This document shows, in pieces, positions 18,046 to 28,504 of a stretch of DNA of 64,000 bases. Below the pieces are notes generated by a model. The model was not told where the DNA came from. It was given only the letters and a program-made list of their open reading frames with translations, and did not search any database. Every line of letters starts with the position of its first letter. Position 1 is the stretch's first letter. Where the stretch lies: assembly GCF_000472545.1 (NCBI RefSeq), contig NZ_AWZV01000004.1, forward strand, positions 186,001 to 250,000, given 5' to 3'. The stretch comes from Burkholderia sp. WSM2232. Its GTDB lineage: Bacteria > Pseudomonadota > Gammaproteobacteria > Burkholderiales > Burkholderiaceae. Position numbers and translations under genes: made by a program.

Positions 18046-18426
18046 TCAGCCCTGCCGCAAGCAATAAGCCGCGACAGCCTCGAGCACAGCGTCATCCTCA
18101 CCCACAGCACCAGCGCAGCGGATTTCCACCGCAGGCTGCGCCTCCTGGCACCGTTGAATCAGCTCCGGCAAGTCCTTCCTGATATGCCCGCCTTGCCCAA
18201 AAAACACCGGCACGACGGTAATCTCATCGCAGCCATCGGCAACCAGTTCGCCGACCGCGGTGGGCAAATCCGGCTCCATCAACTCGAGAAAAGCGAGGCG
18301 GACGCGCCCGTCGCCGCCGGCTGACGCGCGCGCGGCGCGCAGCTTCGCCCCGAGCCGCTCGAAGGGCTCGCGCCAGCGCACATCTCGCGCGCCGTGCCCG
18401 AACAGGACCAACCCATGCGTAGCCAT
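18046..18426 (-). CDS. cbiX: CbiX-type sirohydrochlorin chelatase (short form)
   Basis: This 126-residue single-domain chelatase begins MATHGLVLFGHGARDVRW, with the HGxRD-type metal-binding histidine, and keeps ITVVPVFFGQGGHIRKDLPE with the second histidine. It inserts iron (siroheme) or cobalt (early cobalamin) into sirohydrochlorin. The ATG at 18426 is chosen because upstream in-frame sequence overlaps lptG and shows no family similarity. It lies 11 bp after lptG. Closeness to cobA suggests siroheme supply; metal choice cannot be read from sequence. Confidence 0.88.
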   Translation of the reverse strand: MATHGLVLFGHGARDVRWREPFERLGAKLRAARASAGGDGRVRLAFLELMEPDLPTAVGELVADGCDEITVVPVFFGQGGHIRKDLPELIQRCQEAQPAVEIRCAGAVGEDDAVLEAVAAYCLRQG

Positions 18427-18437
18427 CGCGAAGGCTC

Positions 18438-19586
18438 CTAATGCCGATCTACCCACTTCAGCCCGACCAGACCGAGCACCAGATAAACGAGTCCTGGTGT
18501 TGCCGCCGTCAACGGTGCGGGCCACGTGTTCAAGGTGCCGATATGCGAGAAGAGCGTATTGAACAACTGGAAGCTCATGCCGAGCATGATCCCGCCGAAC
18601 ACCTTCATGCCGACCACGCCGGCCCGCGTGTGCAGATACGCAAACGGCAACGAGAGCACCAGCATCACGAACACCGCAAACGGATACAGCAGCTTGCGCC
18701 ACAGCGCGATCTCATAGCGCTGCGTGTCCTGATGGTTCTCGGTCAAATGCTGAATGTAGCGGAACAGGTTGAACATCGACATGCGATCGGGCGACACCAG
18801 CAGCACTGACAGAATCTGCGGCGTCAACTCCGAGCGCAGCGAATACTCAGGCAGCGCAACCTGCTTCGCGCGATACACCGGGTTCAGCGCATCGGCCGGC
18901 GTACCCGCGGGTGGCGGCACGTCGATCAGCTGCGTATCCGTCACGCCCGTCAATCGCCAATGACCGGGCGGCTGATAGACGCCGCTCTGCGCGATGCGCA
19001 CGTTCGAAAGCCGGAACTTCGAATCGAACTCGTAAATCCGCACGTTGCTGATCGTGGCGTCCGGCTTCAGTTCGCCGACGTTGACAAAGCGCGTGACCTG
19101 CTCGCCGTCCGCGCGCGCGGTGAGCGTGTCTTTTACCCACACGCCCGACTTGAAGTTGCTCGACACCGACGAACCCATCGCCTCGAGCCGCACACGTTCG
19201 GACAGTTGGTCGGTGTACGGGCCGATCACTTCGCCGATCAGATACGTGAGAAACACCAGTGGAATGCCGATTTTCAGCAGCGAGCGCAGCGCCTGATTGG
19301 TGGCGAGCCCCGACACGCGAAAAATCGTGTATTCGGAATTCGCGGCCATCTGCGCAAACACGTAGATCGCGCTGATCAGCGCGGCGACCGGAATGATCTC
19401 GTAGAAGCGCGACGGCGTTTGCAGCGCGACGCGCAGCACCGCGTACTGGAATTTGTAGTTGCCGTGGCCGACCGAATTCAGTTCGTTGATCAGGTCGAAG
19501 AAAAAGAACAGGCCCGAAAACGCGAACAGAATGAAGATGAACGTGAGATAGATCTGACGCGCGAAGTACCTTTCGTAGATGCGCAT
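18438..19586 (-). CDS. lptG: LPS export ABC transporter permease LptG
   Basis: This 382-residue inner-membrane protein has the YjgP/YjgQ layout: N-terminal membrane helices (YERYFARQIYLTFIFILFAF), a periplasmic beta-jellyroll, and C-terminal helices (PFAVFVMLVLSLPFAYLHTR). With LptF and LptB it extracts lipopolysaccharide and passes it to LptC. It follows lptF by three bases, the standard pair order. Confidence 0.95.
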   Translation of the reverse strand: MRIYERYFARQIYLTFIFILFAFSGLFFFFDLINELNSVGHGNYKFQYAVLRVALQTPSRFYEIIPVAALISAIYVFAQMAANSEYTIFRVSGLATNQALRSLLKIGIPLVFLTYLIGEVIGPYTDQLSERVRLEAMGSSVSSNFKSGVWVKDTLTARADGEQVTRFVNVGELKPDATISNVRIYEFDSKFRLSNVRIAQSGVYQPPGHWRLTGVTDTQLIDVPPPAGTPADALNPVYRAKQVALPEYSLRSELTPQILSVLLVSPDRMSMFNLFRYIQHLTENHQDTQRYEIALWRKLLYPFAVFVMLVLSLPFAYLHTRAGVVGMKVFGGIMLGMSFQLFNTLFSHIGTLNTWPAPLTAATPGLVYLVLGLVGLKWVDRH

Positions 19587-19589
19587 CGC

Positions 19590-20687
19590 TCAGGCCCCCT
19601 GCGAACGGCTGAACATGGCCCGCGTGAAGAGCGGCCGGTTGCGCACGCGCAGCCAGAAGATGAACGCGACAATGCCGGCCACGATCACATGCAGGCTGAC
19701 CAGCCCCACGCCGAACGACATCTTGCCTTGCTCGATCCACGACTGCACGACATTCAACAGGTTCGAATACGTCAGATAGATCAGCACGGCCATCACGAGA
19801 TTGATGGTGCGGCTGCGCCGCGGGTTTTGATGCGCCAGCGGAATGGCGAGCAGCATCAGATTGATGGCGATGAGCGGCAGCCCCGCGCGCCACGCGAATT
19901 CGGCGAGATTTTCCTTGGTGGGATTGCGCAGCAGCGTGAGCGTAGGGGTGCCGGTAGTGGTAGGCGTGTTGACCACTGGCTGGCTCTCGATTTTGACGCC
20001 GTAACGCTCGAATTCCATGATGCGGAAATCCGGATGCCCCGGTTCGCCTTCATAACGCCGGCCGTTTTCGAGCACGACGAAACGGTCGCCGTTCTTGTGC
20101 GTTTCGGTATGGCCGTTTTTCGACACCACCACGTTGACCTTGCCGTTTTCCGTGCTCGTCACGAACACGTTTTCGACATGGCCCTGGTCGGGTGACATCT
20201 TCTCGATGAAGAACACGCGGTGGCTCGCCGCCGATTCGCGGAACTGGCCGGGCGCGAGCAGCGAAACTTCGTCGCGCTGCTGGAAACGCGCGCGAATCAG
20301 CTTGCTTTGCTGGTTCGACCACGGCCAGCCGACGAACACGAAGAACATGATGAGAATAATGATCGGCGTGGCGAACATGCCGATGGGCTTGATGAATTGC
20401 GTGAGGCTCACCCCCGAGGACAGCCACACGACCATCTCGGAGTCTTTGTACCAGCGCGTCAGCACGAACAGGATCGAGACGAACAGCGTGGCGACGAGCA
20501 TGATGGCGAGATAGCCGATCACGGTCAGGCCGATCAGGACCAGCACGTCGCGCGGGTCGATCTCGCCTTGCGCCGCGAAGCCGACGATGCGGATCATCAT
20601 CGTGGTCAGCACGAGCGTGAGCAGAACCATGAACACGGCACCAGCCGTATACGCGAGTTCGCGCTGGAGGGAGCGTTCGAAGATCAT
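19590..20687 (-). CDS. lptF: LPS export ABC transporter permease LptF
   Basis: This 365-residue partner of LptG starts [19 protein letters not shown], typical of LptF, with membrane segments, a periplasmic domain from about residue 125 and a C-terminal membrane bundle from about residue 265 ([20 protein letters not shown]). It ends in a basic tail. The gene is divergent from pepA across a 137-bp spacer, a conserved neighbour pair in proteobacteria. Confidence 0.95.
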   Translation of the reverse strand: MIFERSLQRELAYTAGAVFMVLLTLVLTTMMIRIVGFAAQGEIDPRDVLVLIGLTVIGYLAIMLVATLFVSILFVLTRWYKDSEMVVWLSSGVSLTQFIKPIGMFATPIIILIMFFVFVGWPWSNQQSKLIRARFQQRDEVSLLAPGQFRESAASHRVFFIEKMSPDQGHVENVFVTSTENGKVNVVVSKNGHTETHKNGDRFVVLENGRRYEGEPGHPDFRIMEFERYGVKIESQPVVNTPTTTGTPTLTLLRNPTKENLAEFAWRAGLPLIAINLMLLAIPLAHQNPRRSRTINLVMAVLIYLTYSNLLNVVQSWIEQGKMSFGVGLVSLHVIVAGIVAFIFWLRVRNRPLFTRAMFSRSQGA

Positions 20688-20824
20688 TATTGATGACGAG
20701 AGGGGGCGCTCTCAGCGACGCGCGGGTTGCTTTCCGTCACGCCTCCGGTGCAGCCGCCGCGGGAAAAATAGCGGATAATTGCGGCTTTCATCCTAAGCCC
20801 AGATTTTATCCGAGGACAAGCGCG

Positions 20825-22366
20825 ATGGACTTTAGCATAAAAGCCTGTGATTGGACCAAAGGCTCGTCAAACGGTTTCCTCACCGGGAAATCGGATTGCA
20901 TCGTAATCGGCGTGTTCGAGTCGCAAACGCTCTCGGGCGCGGCACTTGAAATCGACGCGGCCACCAAGGGCCTCCTGACCCGCATCATCAAGGCGGGCGA
21001 CATGGACGGCAAAGCAGGCACCACGCTGTTCCTGCATGAAGTCTCGGGTATCGGCGCATCGCGCGTGCTGCTCGTCGGGCTCGGCAAACAGGACGCTTTC
21101 AGCCAGAAAGCCTACGGCGAAGCGGTGCGCGCTGCATGGCGCGCGCTGCTCGCCACCAAGGTCGTGCAGGTCACCTTCACACTGGCGCAACTGCCCGTGC
21201 TCGAGCGTTTGGCCGACTGGGGCGTGCGCGCCGCAATTCTCGCGTTGCGCGAACTGACCTACAAGTTCACGCAGATGAAGAGCAAGCCCGACAACTCGGC
21301 ACGCGCCTTGAAGCGCATCGTGTTCAGCGTGAACACCGGCGACGAGAAAGCCGCCAAGCTCGCTGCAAAGCAGGGCGCCGCGCTTGCCAACGGCATGGAC
21401 CTCACGCGCGACCTCGGCAATCTGCCGAGCAACGTATGCACGCCCACCTATCTCGCGAACACCGCAAAGAAGCTCGCGAAAGACTGGAAGCTGAAGGTCG
21501 AGGTGCTTGGCGAGAAGCAGTGCGAAGCGCTCAAGATGGGCTCTTTCCTGTCGGTTACGGCGGGTTCGGTGGAGCCGGCGCAGTTCATCGTGCTGCAATA
21601 TCAGGGCGGCGCAGCGAAAGCCGCGCCCGTCGTGCTGGTCGGCAAGGGCGTGACGTTCGACACGGGCGGCATTTCGCTCAAGCCGGGCGAAGGCATGGAC
21701 GAAATGAAGTACGACATGTGCGGTGCCGGCTCGGTGCTGGGCACGCTGCGCGCCGTCGCCGAAATGGGCCTGAAGATCAACGTGGTCGGCATCATTCCGG
21801 CCGTGGAGAACATGCCCTCGGGCACGGCTACCAAGCCGGGCGACATCGTCACGAGCATGAAGGGCTTGACGATCGAAGTGCTGAACACGGACGCCGAAGG
21901 CCGCCTGATTCTGTGCGACGCGCTCACTTATGCCGAGCGCTTCAAGCCGGCCGCGGTGATCGACATTGCCACGCTCACGGGCGCGTGCATCATTGCGCTC
22001 GGCCATCACAACAGCGGTCTGTTCTCGAAAGACGACGCGCTCGCGGGCGAGTTGCTCGACGCCTCGCGCGAGGCGTCGGACCCGGCCTGGCGCCTGCCGC
22101 TTGACGACGAGTATCAGGAACAGTTGAAGTCCAACTTCGCGGATCTGGCCAACATCGGCGGGCGTCCGGCGGGCAGCGTCACGGCAGCGTGCTTCCTGTC
22201 GCGCTTTACCGACGCGTATCCGTGGGCGCATCTGGACATCGCCGGCACGGCCTGGAAGAGCGGCGCCGCGAAGGGGGCGACGGGTCGTCCGGTGCCCCTG
22301 CTCGCGCAGTTCCTGATCGATCGGGCCGCGGACGGTCGGGCCGTGGACGGTCGCCTCCCACAATGA
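20825..22366 (+). CDS. pepA: Cytosol (leucyl) aminopeptidase, PepA
   Basis: This 513-residue M17 peptidase removes N-terminal residues and in some bacteria also binds DNA. The dinuclear metal site is visible in [20 protein letters not shown] (Lys and Asp) and in the family signature NTDAEGRL, followed by LCDALTY. The ATG at 20825 fits the family N-terminus ([10 protein letters not shown]); an upstream in-frame TTG adds unrelated residues. The C-terminus carries a short repeat-like [11 protein letters not shown] tail. It is divergent from lptF and followed by holC. Confidence 0.96.
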   Translation: MDFSIKACDWTKGSSNGFLTGKSDCIVIGVFESQTLSGAALEIDAATKGLLTRIIKAGDMDGKAGTTLFLHEVSGIGASRVLLVGLGKQDAFSQKAYGEAVRAAWRALLATKVVQVTFTLAQLPVLERLADWGVRAAILALRELTYKFTQMKSKPDNSARALKRIVFSVNTGDEKAAKLAAKQGAALANGMDLTRDLGNLPSNVCTPTYLANTAKKLAKDWKLKVEVLGEKQCEALKMGSFLSVTAGSVEPAQFIVLQYQGGAAKAAPVVLVGKGVTFDTGGISLKPGEGMDEMKYDMCGAGSVLGTLRAVAEMGLKINVVGIIPAVENMPSGTATKPGDIVTSMKGLTIEVLNTDAEGRLILCDALTYAERFKPAAVIDIATLTGACIIALGHHNSGLFSKDDALAGELLDASREASDPAWRLPLDDEYQEQLKSNFADLANIGGRPAGSVTAACFLSRFTDAYPWAHLDIAGTAWKSGAAKGATGRPVPLLAQFLIDRAADGRAVDGRLPQ

Positions 22367-22427
22367 CGCATTGCAGTAACGTCGCACGTGCCGCAGCGCC
22401 GGCACCCAGCGCGAGGTGAAGCCGCCG

Positions 22428-22844
22428 ATGACTCGAATCGACTTCCATTCGAACGTCGGCGACTCGCTGCTGTATGCGTGCCGCCTCGCGCGCAAGGCCT
22501 ATCAGGCGGGGCAGCCCACCATCGTCGTGGCGGAGCCCGAGCGTCTGCGCGCGTTCGACGAACAGTTGTGGACCTTCTCGGCGCTCGACTTCGTGCCGCA
22601 CTGCATGGCCGGCACGCCGCTCGCCGCGCAAACGCCCATTGTGCTGGCCACGAATCTCGACGACGTCCCGCATCACCAGGTGCTGCTCAATCTGGGCGCG
22701 AGCGTGCCCGCGCAATTCGCGCGCTTCGAAAGATTGCTCGAAGTGGTGGGTAACGCACACGACGAACTCATTGCCGGGCGCGAGCGCTATCGCTTCTATC
22801 GCGATCGCGGCTATGCTTTGAACAACTACAAGCAGGGCGCTTAG
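22428..22844 (+). CDS. holC: DNA polymerase III chi subunit, HolC
   Basis: This 138-residue protein has the HolC landmarks MTRIDFHSNVGDSLLYACRLARKAY and a C-terminal RYRFYRDRGYALNNYKQ. Chi links the clamp loader to single-strand-binding protein. The ATG at 22428 has GAGG 11 bases upstream; a GTG four codons earlier is possible. The pepA-holC order is conserved in many proteobacteria. Confidence 0.94.
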   Translation: MTRIDFHSNVGDSLLYACRLARKAYQAGQPTIVVAEPERLRAFDEQLWTFSALDFVPHCMAGTPLAAQTPIVLATNLDDVPHHQVLLNLGASVPAQFARFERLLEVVGNAHDELIAGRERYRFYRDRGYALNNYKQGA

Positions 22845-22946
22845 GCCTACGGCCCGCGTCGCGTGGTGCGTTGCATCGCGTCAGGTTCAGACGCTTCGGC
22901 GCACGCGCGGCCTGCTTTCGCTTCGACTCAAACACGGAGGGCGCAC

Positions 22947-23837
22947 GTGTCCGATCCCAACGATAACTCGATCCCCATTCTGCAAGAAGTGCTCGTGCCG
23001 GGCCATGCGGGCCAACGTCGCGAGCCGCAGACTGACGGGGCGGCTCCGGCTGTAGCGCAACCAGCGGCCGCACGTGTTGCGCCTGCCGCTGCGCAGCCTT
23101 CAACCGGAGCTGCGGCGCAACCGTCATCGGCTGGTGTCGCTGCGCCTGGCAGTGCACAGCCTGCAACTGCGGCCGGCGCGCCTGCGGCCGGTACGGCCCA
23201 GCCTGCAACGGCGGCCGCTGCGCCCGCTGCTGGTGCTGCTGGTGCTGCAACAGGAGTGGCTATACCTGCCGCCGCCCCAGCCGACATGCCGCTGCGCGAA
23301 TCCGAACAGCTTCGCGAGTTCAGCGACCAGGCAGAGCCCGAACTCGCGCCCCAGCCGGTTCTCTCGCCCGAAGAAACGCTCGCTCCGGAACCCGTGCTTG
23401 CACCGCAGCCTGCAGCCGCGCCCGCTCGGCCGGCAGTCCATGCCGACGACGCCCATCGCGCAGCCGAAGCCGAGCACGCGCATGACGAGGTACTCGCTGC
23501 ATCGGCAGGCGTGTTCGATCGTACCGAGCCGCCGCCGCCGCTGGAAGCTGGCGCCACGGTGCCGCCGGACATCGCACAGGAGGCAGGTGAGCAGGCGGCT
23601 TCAGGCGTCGATGCCGATCTCATCGCCGGGCGTCTGCGCGAACGCTTTGCGGCTTTCCTCGCGGGGGACGGACGCGCCGTCGTCGAAGCACGCTGCCGCA
23701 GCGCCGTGCAGGAGCACACGACACGGCTCGTCGAGCAGATCACGCGCGAAGTCGCGTTGACGTTGGAAAAAGAAATGACCAGCTGGGTACGCGAAGCCGT
23801 TGCAGCCGAGATTGCCCGCCGGACGCCTGGCGCATGA
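22947..23837 (+). CDS. DUF2486 family protein, Ala/Pro-rich
   Basis: This 296-residue protein begins VSDPNDNSIPILQEVLVPG, the N-terminal motif of the DUF2486 family, which I know only from Burkholderia and relatives. Residues about 30-120 are low-complexity Ala/Pro/Gln with repeats of AAPAAG type, and the C-terminal 75 residues are amphipathic helix (LRERFAAFLAGDGRAVVEAR). The GTG at 22947 has CGGAGG six bases upstream. It follows holC. No function is known. Confidence 0.82.
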   Translation: MSDPNDNSIPILQEVLVPGHAGQRREPQTDGAAPAVAQPAAARVAPAAAQPSTGAAAQPSSAGVAAPGSAQPATAAGAPAAGTAQPATAAAAPAAGAAGAATGVAIPAAAPADMPLRESEQLREFSDQAEPELAPQPVLSPEETLAPEPVLAPQPAAAPARPAVHADDAHRAAEAEHAHDEVLAASAGVFDRTEPPPPLEAGATVPPDIAQEAGEQAASGVDADLIAGRLRERFAAFLAGDGRAVVEARCRSAVQEHTTRLVEQITREVALTLEKEMTSWVREAVAAEIARRTPGA

Positions 23838-24005
23838 CGACGGAGAACGTCGCGTATCGAAGTGAGGAAGTGGGGAAGTGGAGAAACCGGAAATCGTCAA
23901 ATGGCGAGTTGAGACTCGCGCCGTTGCAAGCACCGTTTACAAACGACCGAACCTTACGCACGATCAGCGCGATGACCGCGAGGAGCGCACGCCGGCTCAC
24001 CCGCG

Positions 24006-24347
24006 CTACTTCAACGTCAACACCCAGCTTGCCAGAGTGGCCGCCTGATCGGGCGTGAGTTGCGTGTTCGCGGGCATCGGCACCTGGCCCCACACGCCGC
24101 TGCTGCCATCCAGAATCTTGTGCTTCAGGTAGGTGGCGGCATCGTCGCGGCCCGAGTATTTCGCGGCGACGTCGTGCAGCGCCGGCCCCATGAAAGGCCG
24201 CGCCACCGAGTGGCAACTCATGCAGTTCTGCTGCTGCGCAAGCGCGAGCCCGGTCGCCGCTTCGGCGTGCGCATTCGAGCTGGCGACGCTGGATATGGCG
24301 GCGAACATGGCAGCCGCTGCAGGCACCGCATACGACATTGGTTTCAT
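24006..24347 (-). CDS. Class I c-type cytochrome, periplasmic
   Basis: This 113-residue protein has a signal peptide (cleavage near residue 28, SNAHA|EAATG), one heme site CMSCH (Cys42, Cys45, His46) and a likely distal ligand Met in WGQVPMPAN near residue 90. Length and layout match cytochrome c551/c552 electron carriers. It stands alone between DUF2486 and ilvD, so redox partners are unknown. Confidence 0.92.
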   Translation of the reverse strand: MKPMSYAVPAAAAMFAAISSVASSNAHAEAATGLALAQQQNCMSCHSVARPFMGPALHDVAAKYSGRDDAATYLKHKILDGSSGVWGQVPMPANTQLTPDQAATLASWVLTLK

Positions 24348-24400
24348 TCTGGTCTCCGCCGGTGCAGTTGCCCGACTTGTGGTGCAGGCATTATAAAAGG

Positions 24401-24432
24401 AAAGGGACGCACGGTTTTTCGTGCGTCCCTTT
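24401..24432 (-). terminator. Intrinsic terminator downstream of ilvD
   Basis: A perfect 13-bp stem (AAAGGGACGCACG with its complement) closes a six-base loop. Read on the minus strand it is followed by CCTTTTAT, a T-rich tail. It lies 155 bp past the ilvD stop and before the cytochrome gene's start. Confidence 0.85.
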
Positions 24433-24586
24433 CGCTTTTACGTAGAGCTTGTCGCCCAGCAGCCCGCGCCCGGCTTGATGCCACGCGGCGAGCCAGCCGT
24501 GCGCCAGCGCCCGTGCTGGTCGCACGTGCCAGTCGCCCATGCCGGCCGGCCGTGCCGGCGGTTCGTTCACCAGACGGCGCGCGTCC

Positions 24587-26260
24587 TCACCCGGTGACCG
24601 CGCCCTTGTTGGCTGGCAACGCGAGCGCCGAGTATTTCGCCAGCACGCCGCGCGTGTAACGCGGCTTCGGCTGTTGCCACGCGGCGCGGCGGCGTTGCAG
24701 TTCGGCGTCGTCGACATTCAGTTGCAGCAGCAGCTTATGAGCGTCGATGGTGATCGAGTCGCCTTCCTGCACCAGCGCGATCGTGCCGCCCACGAACGCT
24801 TCCGGCGCGACATGGCCGACCACCATGCCCCACGTGCCGCCCGAAAAGCGCCCGTCGGTGATGAGGCCGACGCTTTCGCCGAGTCCCTTGCCGATGATCG
24901 CGGAAGTCGGCGCGAGCATTTCCGGCATGCCAGGTCCCCCCTTCGGTCCGAGGTAGCGCAGCACGACGACGTCGCCGGCAACGATCCTGTTCGCGAGAAT
25001 CGCTTCGAGCGCGCTCTGCTCGTCGTCGAACACGCGCGCGGGGCCGGTAATGACCGGGTTCTTGAGCCCGGTGATCTTCGCGACGGCGCCGTCTTCCGCG
25101 AGATTGCCCTTCAGGATCGCGAGGTGGCCTTCCTTGTAGAGCGCCTGCTCGATCGGAAAGATCACCTGCTGATCGGCGCGCGGCTTGCCCGGCACATCCT
25201 TCAGTTCCTCGGCAAGCGTCTTGCCGGTGATGGTGATGCAGTCGCCGTGCAAAAGACCCGCGTCGAGCAGAATCTTCATGACCTGCGGAATGCCGCCCGC
25301 CTTGTGCAGGTCGGTCGCGACGTACTGGCCCGAGGGCTTCAGATTGCAGATCACCGGCACCTTCTTGCGCATGCGCTCGAAGTCCTCGATGGTCCACTCC
25401 ACCTCAGCGGCATGCGCGATGGCCAGATAGTGCAGCACCGCGTTGGTCGAGCCGCCGGTCGCCATGATCAGCGCCACGGCGTTTTCAATCGACTTCTTCG
25501 TGATGATGTCGCGAGGCTTCAGGTCTTTCTTGACCGCTTCGACGAGCACGCGCGCCGACTCGGCGGCGGAGTCGACCTTTTCCTGATCCGGATTGGCCAT
25601 CGTCGACGAATACAGCAGCGACATGCCCAGCGCCTCGAACGACGAGCTCATCGTGTTGGCCGTGTACATGCCGCCGCACGAACCGGTCGACGGACATGCG
25701 TTACGTTCGACGCCTTCGAAATCCTCCTGCGACATGCGGCCTGCCGTGAATTCGCCGACCGCCTCGAACGAGGACACGATGGTGAGGTCAGTGCCCTTCC
25801 AGTTGCCGGGGCGGATCGTGCCGCCGTACACGTAGATGCCCGGCACGTTCATGCGCGCGAGGCCGATCATGCCGCCCGGCATGTTCTTGTCGCAGCCGCC
25901 GATCACGACCACGCCGTCCATCCACTGACCCTGCACGCAGGTCTCGATGCAGTCGGCAATCACTTCGCGCGAGACCAGCGAGTACTTCATGCCTTCGGTG
26001 CCCATCGACATGCCGTCCGAGATGGTCGGCGTGCCGAAGATCTGCGGATTCGCGTCTGCACCCTTGACCGCGGCGACGGCCGCGTCGGCCAGCCGTTGCA
26101 GGCCGGCGTTGCACGGCGTGATGGTGGAGTGGCCGTTGGCGACACCGATCATCGGCTTGTCGAAGTCTTCCTTCTGATAGCCGAGCGCGTAGTACATCGA
26201 GCGGTTCGGCGAACGGGCCACGCCCTGCGTGATGTTCTGTGAACGACGGTTGTATGGCAT
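24587..26260 (-). CDS. ilvD: Dihydroxy-acid dehydratase, IlvD
   Basis: This 557-residue Fe-S dehydratase makes the keto acid precursors of valine, isoleucine and leucine. The three cluster cysteines lie in [17 protein letters not shown] and [16 protein letters not shown], with the last two motifs being the family signatures; [11 protein letters not shown] and the late [13 protein letters not shown] are also present. The gene is divergent from a LysR regulator, with 131 bp between them containing an inverted repeat. Confidence 0.97.
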   Translation of the reverse strand: MPYNRRSQNITQGVARSPNRSMYYALGYQKEDFDKPMIGVANGHSTITPCNAGLQRLADAAVAAVKGADANPQIFGTPTISDGMSMGTEGMKYSLVSREVIADCIETCVQGQWMDGVVVIGGCDKNMPGGMIGLARMNVPGIYVYGGTIRPGNWKGTDLTIVSSFEAVGEFTAGRMSQEDFEGVERNACPSTGSCGGMYTANTMSSSFEALGMSLLYSSTMANPDQEKVDSAAESARVLVEAVKKDLKPRDIITKKSIENAVALIMATGGSTNAVLHYLAIAHAAEVEWTIEDFERMRKKVPVICNLKPSGQYVATDLHKAGGIPQVMKILLDAGLLHGDCITITGKTLAEELKDVPGKPRADQQVIFPIEQALYKEGHLAILKGNLAEDGAVAKITGLKNPVITGPARVFDDEQSALEAILANRIVAGDVVVLRYLGPKGGPGMPEMLAPTSAIIGKGLGESVGLITDGRFSGGTWGMVVGHVAPEAFVGGTIALVQEGDSITIDAHKLLLQLNVDDAELQRRRAAWQQPKPRYTRGVLAKYSALALPANKGAVTG

Positions 26261-26346
26261 GGGGAGCTCCAGTCTGTCTGTTTTGCTGGCCGGTCCAGTG
26301 TAGTTCGGACGCGTCGGGCAAGAATGCTATTTTGCGATACGAGTGT

Positions 26347-26361
26347 CCAATATATTATTGG
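26347..26361. promoter_or_regulatory. Candidate LysR-type binding site between ilvD and the LysR gene
   Basis: CCAATA-TAT-TATTGG is a perfect inverted repeat with three-base spacer in an AT-rich intergenic stretch, 31 bp before the LysR ATG and 86 bp before ilvD. It is a plausible regulator site; LysR boxes usually have a longer spacer, so the assignment is tentative. Confidence 0.5.
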
Positions 26362-26391
26362 CGGCCTATTAGGTCGTAAAATGTATTAATC

Positions 26392-27375
26392 ATGCTGCCT
26401 TCTGTTCCCGACCTGCGTCAGTTGCGCTATTTCGTGACCGTCGCCGAAGAAAAGCACTTCGGCCGCGCGGCCGCGCGCCTTTCGATGACGCAGCCGCCGC
26501 TGTCGCAGGCAATTCGTGCGCTCGAAGAGACGCTCGGCGTCGAGCTGTTCGCGCGTACCAAGCGCTCGGTGGAGCTCACGCGGGTGGGCGCCGACCTGTT
26601 GCCTGAAGTGCAACGGCTGCTGGCCGGTGCGGAAGGGCTGCGGCCGCTCGCGCAAAGCCTTGCGCGCGGGGAGGCGGGGGTGCTGTCGCTCGCGTTCGTG
26701 TCGACGGCCGACTACGGCCTGCTGCCGCGCCTCTTGCGCGACTTCGGCGCGCGCCATCCGCGCGTGCGGCTCGAACTGACCGAGGCCACGAGCGACGTGC
26801 AACTGGACGAACTCGTGGCCGGGCGCATCGACGCGGGCCTCCTGATCGCGCCGCTGCCGTCGCGGCATGCCACCCAGCTTTCGTGGCTGGCGATCGAGCG
26901 CGAGCCGCTCGTCATCGCGATGTCGACGCAGACGGCGGCGCGCCTGGCGGCTGCCTCGGGCAGCGCCGGCGACCCGGGCGCCGAATGGCTCGACACGCCG
27001 GTCAGCCTGCGCGAGGTGGCCGAGGCGCCGCTCGTCATCTTCCCGCGACGTTTGGCCCCCGGCTTTTATGACATCATTATGGATTGCTACGGCGTCGCGG
27101 GCCTCGCGCCGCGGGTCGGCCAGGAAGCGATACAGATGCAGACCATCGTGAGCCTGGTATCGGCCGGCATGGGTGTCGCACTGGTGCCGCAATCGCTGCG
27201 TAACCTGCGCCGCACCGGCGTCGTGTACCGGCCGTTGTCCGAGTCCGTGCCCGCTATCGAGACAGGCCTGGTCTGGCGCAGCGCCGAGGTGAGTCCGGTA
27301 CTTGCGGGCTTCATCGACATCGTGCGCGCACATGCCGCCGCCGGCGAGGTGCAGCAGGCCGCGTCCCCCGGTTAG
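26392..27375 (+). CDS. LysR-family transcriptional regulator
   Basis: This 327-residue regulator has an N-terminal winged HTH ([20 protein letters not shown], then [17 protein letters not shown]) and a substrate-binding-like domain with [20 protein letters not shown]. It resembles the CatR/BenM branch. Divergent orientation suggests that it controls ilvD, itself, or both, but another target is possible. The effector is unknown. Confidence 0.88.
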   Translation: MLPSVPDLRQLRYFVTVAEEKHFGRAAARLSMTQPPLSQAIRALEETLGVELFARTKRSVELTRVGADLLPEVQRLLAGAEGLRPLAQSLARGEAGVLSLAFVSTADYGLLPRLLRDFGARHPRVRLELTEATSDVQLDELVAGRIDAGLLIAPLPSRHATQLSWLAIEREPLVIAMSTQTAARLAAASGSAGDPGAEWLDTPVSLREVAEAPLVIFPRRLAPGFYDIIMDCYGVAGLAPRVGQEAIQMQTIVSLVSAGMGVALVPQSLRNLRRTGVVYRPLSESVPAIETGLVWRSAEVSPVLAGFIDIVRAHAAAGEVQQAASPG

Positions 27376-27482
27376 CGAAACGGCGGCGAACGCATGGCGC
27401 GCGCAGCCGTCCAACGCAGGCGGCACACGCCGCGCGCCTTCCATACCAACCAGCTTCTGAACGAACCGCCCATAACAACACG

Positions 27483-28382
27483 ATGCTCATTCACCCGAAC
27501 TTCGACCCCGTTGCCATTCACCTGGGGCCGCTTGCCGTGCGTTGGTACGGACTGATGTACCTGGTCGCGTTCATCGCGGCAATCGTGGTCGGCAGGCTGC
27601 GGCTGCGTTTGCCGTATGTCGCCGCCCAAGGCTGGACGCCGAAAGATATCGACGACATGCTGTTTTACGGCGTGCTCGGCACGATTCTCGGCGGCCGGCT
27701 CGGCTATGTGCTGTTCTACAAGGCGAGCTTTTACTTCGCGCATCCGCTCGACATTTTCAAGGTGTGGGAGGGCGGCATGTCGTTCCACGGCGGCTTTCTC
27801 GGCGTGACCTTCGCGATGGTGCTGTTCGCCTATCAGCGCAAACGCTCGTGGCTGCAGGTCACCGACTTCGTCGCGCCGATGGTGCCGACCGGCCTTGCGG
27901 CGGGGCGGCTTGGCAACTTCATCAACGGCGAGCTGTGGGGGCGCGTGACCGATCCTTCGGCGCCGTGGGCCATGCTCTTTCCCGGCGCCGCGCCCGACGA
28001 CGCCGCGTGGCTCGCCGCGCATCCGCAACTGGCCGCGCAATGGCATCTGACTGAGGTGTTTGCGCAATATCACATGCTTCCGCGCCATCCTTCGGAGCTG
28101 TACGAGATCGCGCTCGAAGGCGTCGCGCTCTTCTTCGTGCTGTTCTTCTTCTCGCGCAAGCCCAAGCCGCTCGGTGCGATTTCCGCCGTGTTCCTGATCG
28201 GCTACGGCCTTGCGCGCTTCACGGTTGAATTCGCCCGCGAGCCCGACGACTTCCTCGGGCTGCTCGCAATGGGCTTCTCGATGGGCCAATGGCTTTCGCT
28301 GCCGATGATCCTCGTGGGCGTTGCGATGCTCGTGTGGTCGTATCGGCGTGGCCGCAGCGAAACGGCACACGCGTTGCCGTGA
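27483..28382 (+). CDS. lgt: Prolipoprotein diacylglyceryl transferase, Lgt
   Basis: This 299-residue inner-membrane enzyme transfers diacylglyceryl from phosphatidylglycerol to lipobox cysteines. The signature [15 protein letters not shown] is intact, along with the membrane segments [12 protein letters not shown] and [10 protein letters not shown] and the essential-region [12 protein letters not shown]. An intrinsic terminator follows at 28429. It acts on lipoproteins such as those encoded at 57326 and 59620. Confidence 0.96.
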   Translation: MLIHPNFDPVAIHLGPLAVRWYGLMYLVAFIAAIVVGRLRLRLPYVAAQGWTPKDIDDMLFYGVLGTILGGRLGYVLFYKASFYFAHPLDIFKVWEGGMSFHGGFLGVTFAMVLFAYQRKRSWLQVTDFVAPMVPTGLAAGRLGNFINGELWGRVTDPSAPWAMLFPGAAPDDAAWLAAHPQLAAQWHLTEVFAQYHMLPRHPSELYEIALEGVALFFVLFFFSRKPKPLGAISAVFLIGYGLARFTVEFAREPDDFLGLLAMGFSMGQWLSLPMILVGVAMLVWSYRRGRSETAHALP

Positions 28383-28428
28383 GTGTGCGATTTGCCGCGC
28401 GACAGGCAATCAATGTAGATGGATAGCA

Positions 28429-28454
28429 AAACGCCACGGCATGCCGTGGCGTTT
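28429..28454 (+). terminator. Intrinsic terminator after lgt
   Basis: A 26-bp self-complementary sequence with arms AAACGCCACGGCA and complement is followed by CTGTTT. It lies between the convergent lgt and SIMPL genes and, being symmetric with A- and T-runs on both sides, may serve both directions. Confidence 0.8.
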
Positions 28455-28504
28455 CTGTTTGCGCGTGCCCGCTCGTTTTCGGCAGCGAGCGGGGCCGCGC
28501 AGCG

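Noticed and set aside
17827-18324. Plus-strand open frame of 165 codons
   Set aside because: Its second half is antisense to cbiX and the first half is basic low-complexity sequence without a ribosome-binding site.
20867-22495. Minus-strand open frame opposite pepA
   Set aside because: pepA has the M17 signature in the plus strand; no ribosome-binding site or domain in the antisense frame.
24433-24586. Short frame between ilvD and its terminator on the minus strand
   Set aside because: Two frames are open but neither resembles a known protein; more likely the ilvD 3' untranslated region.
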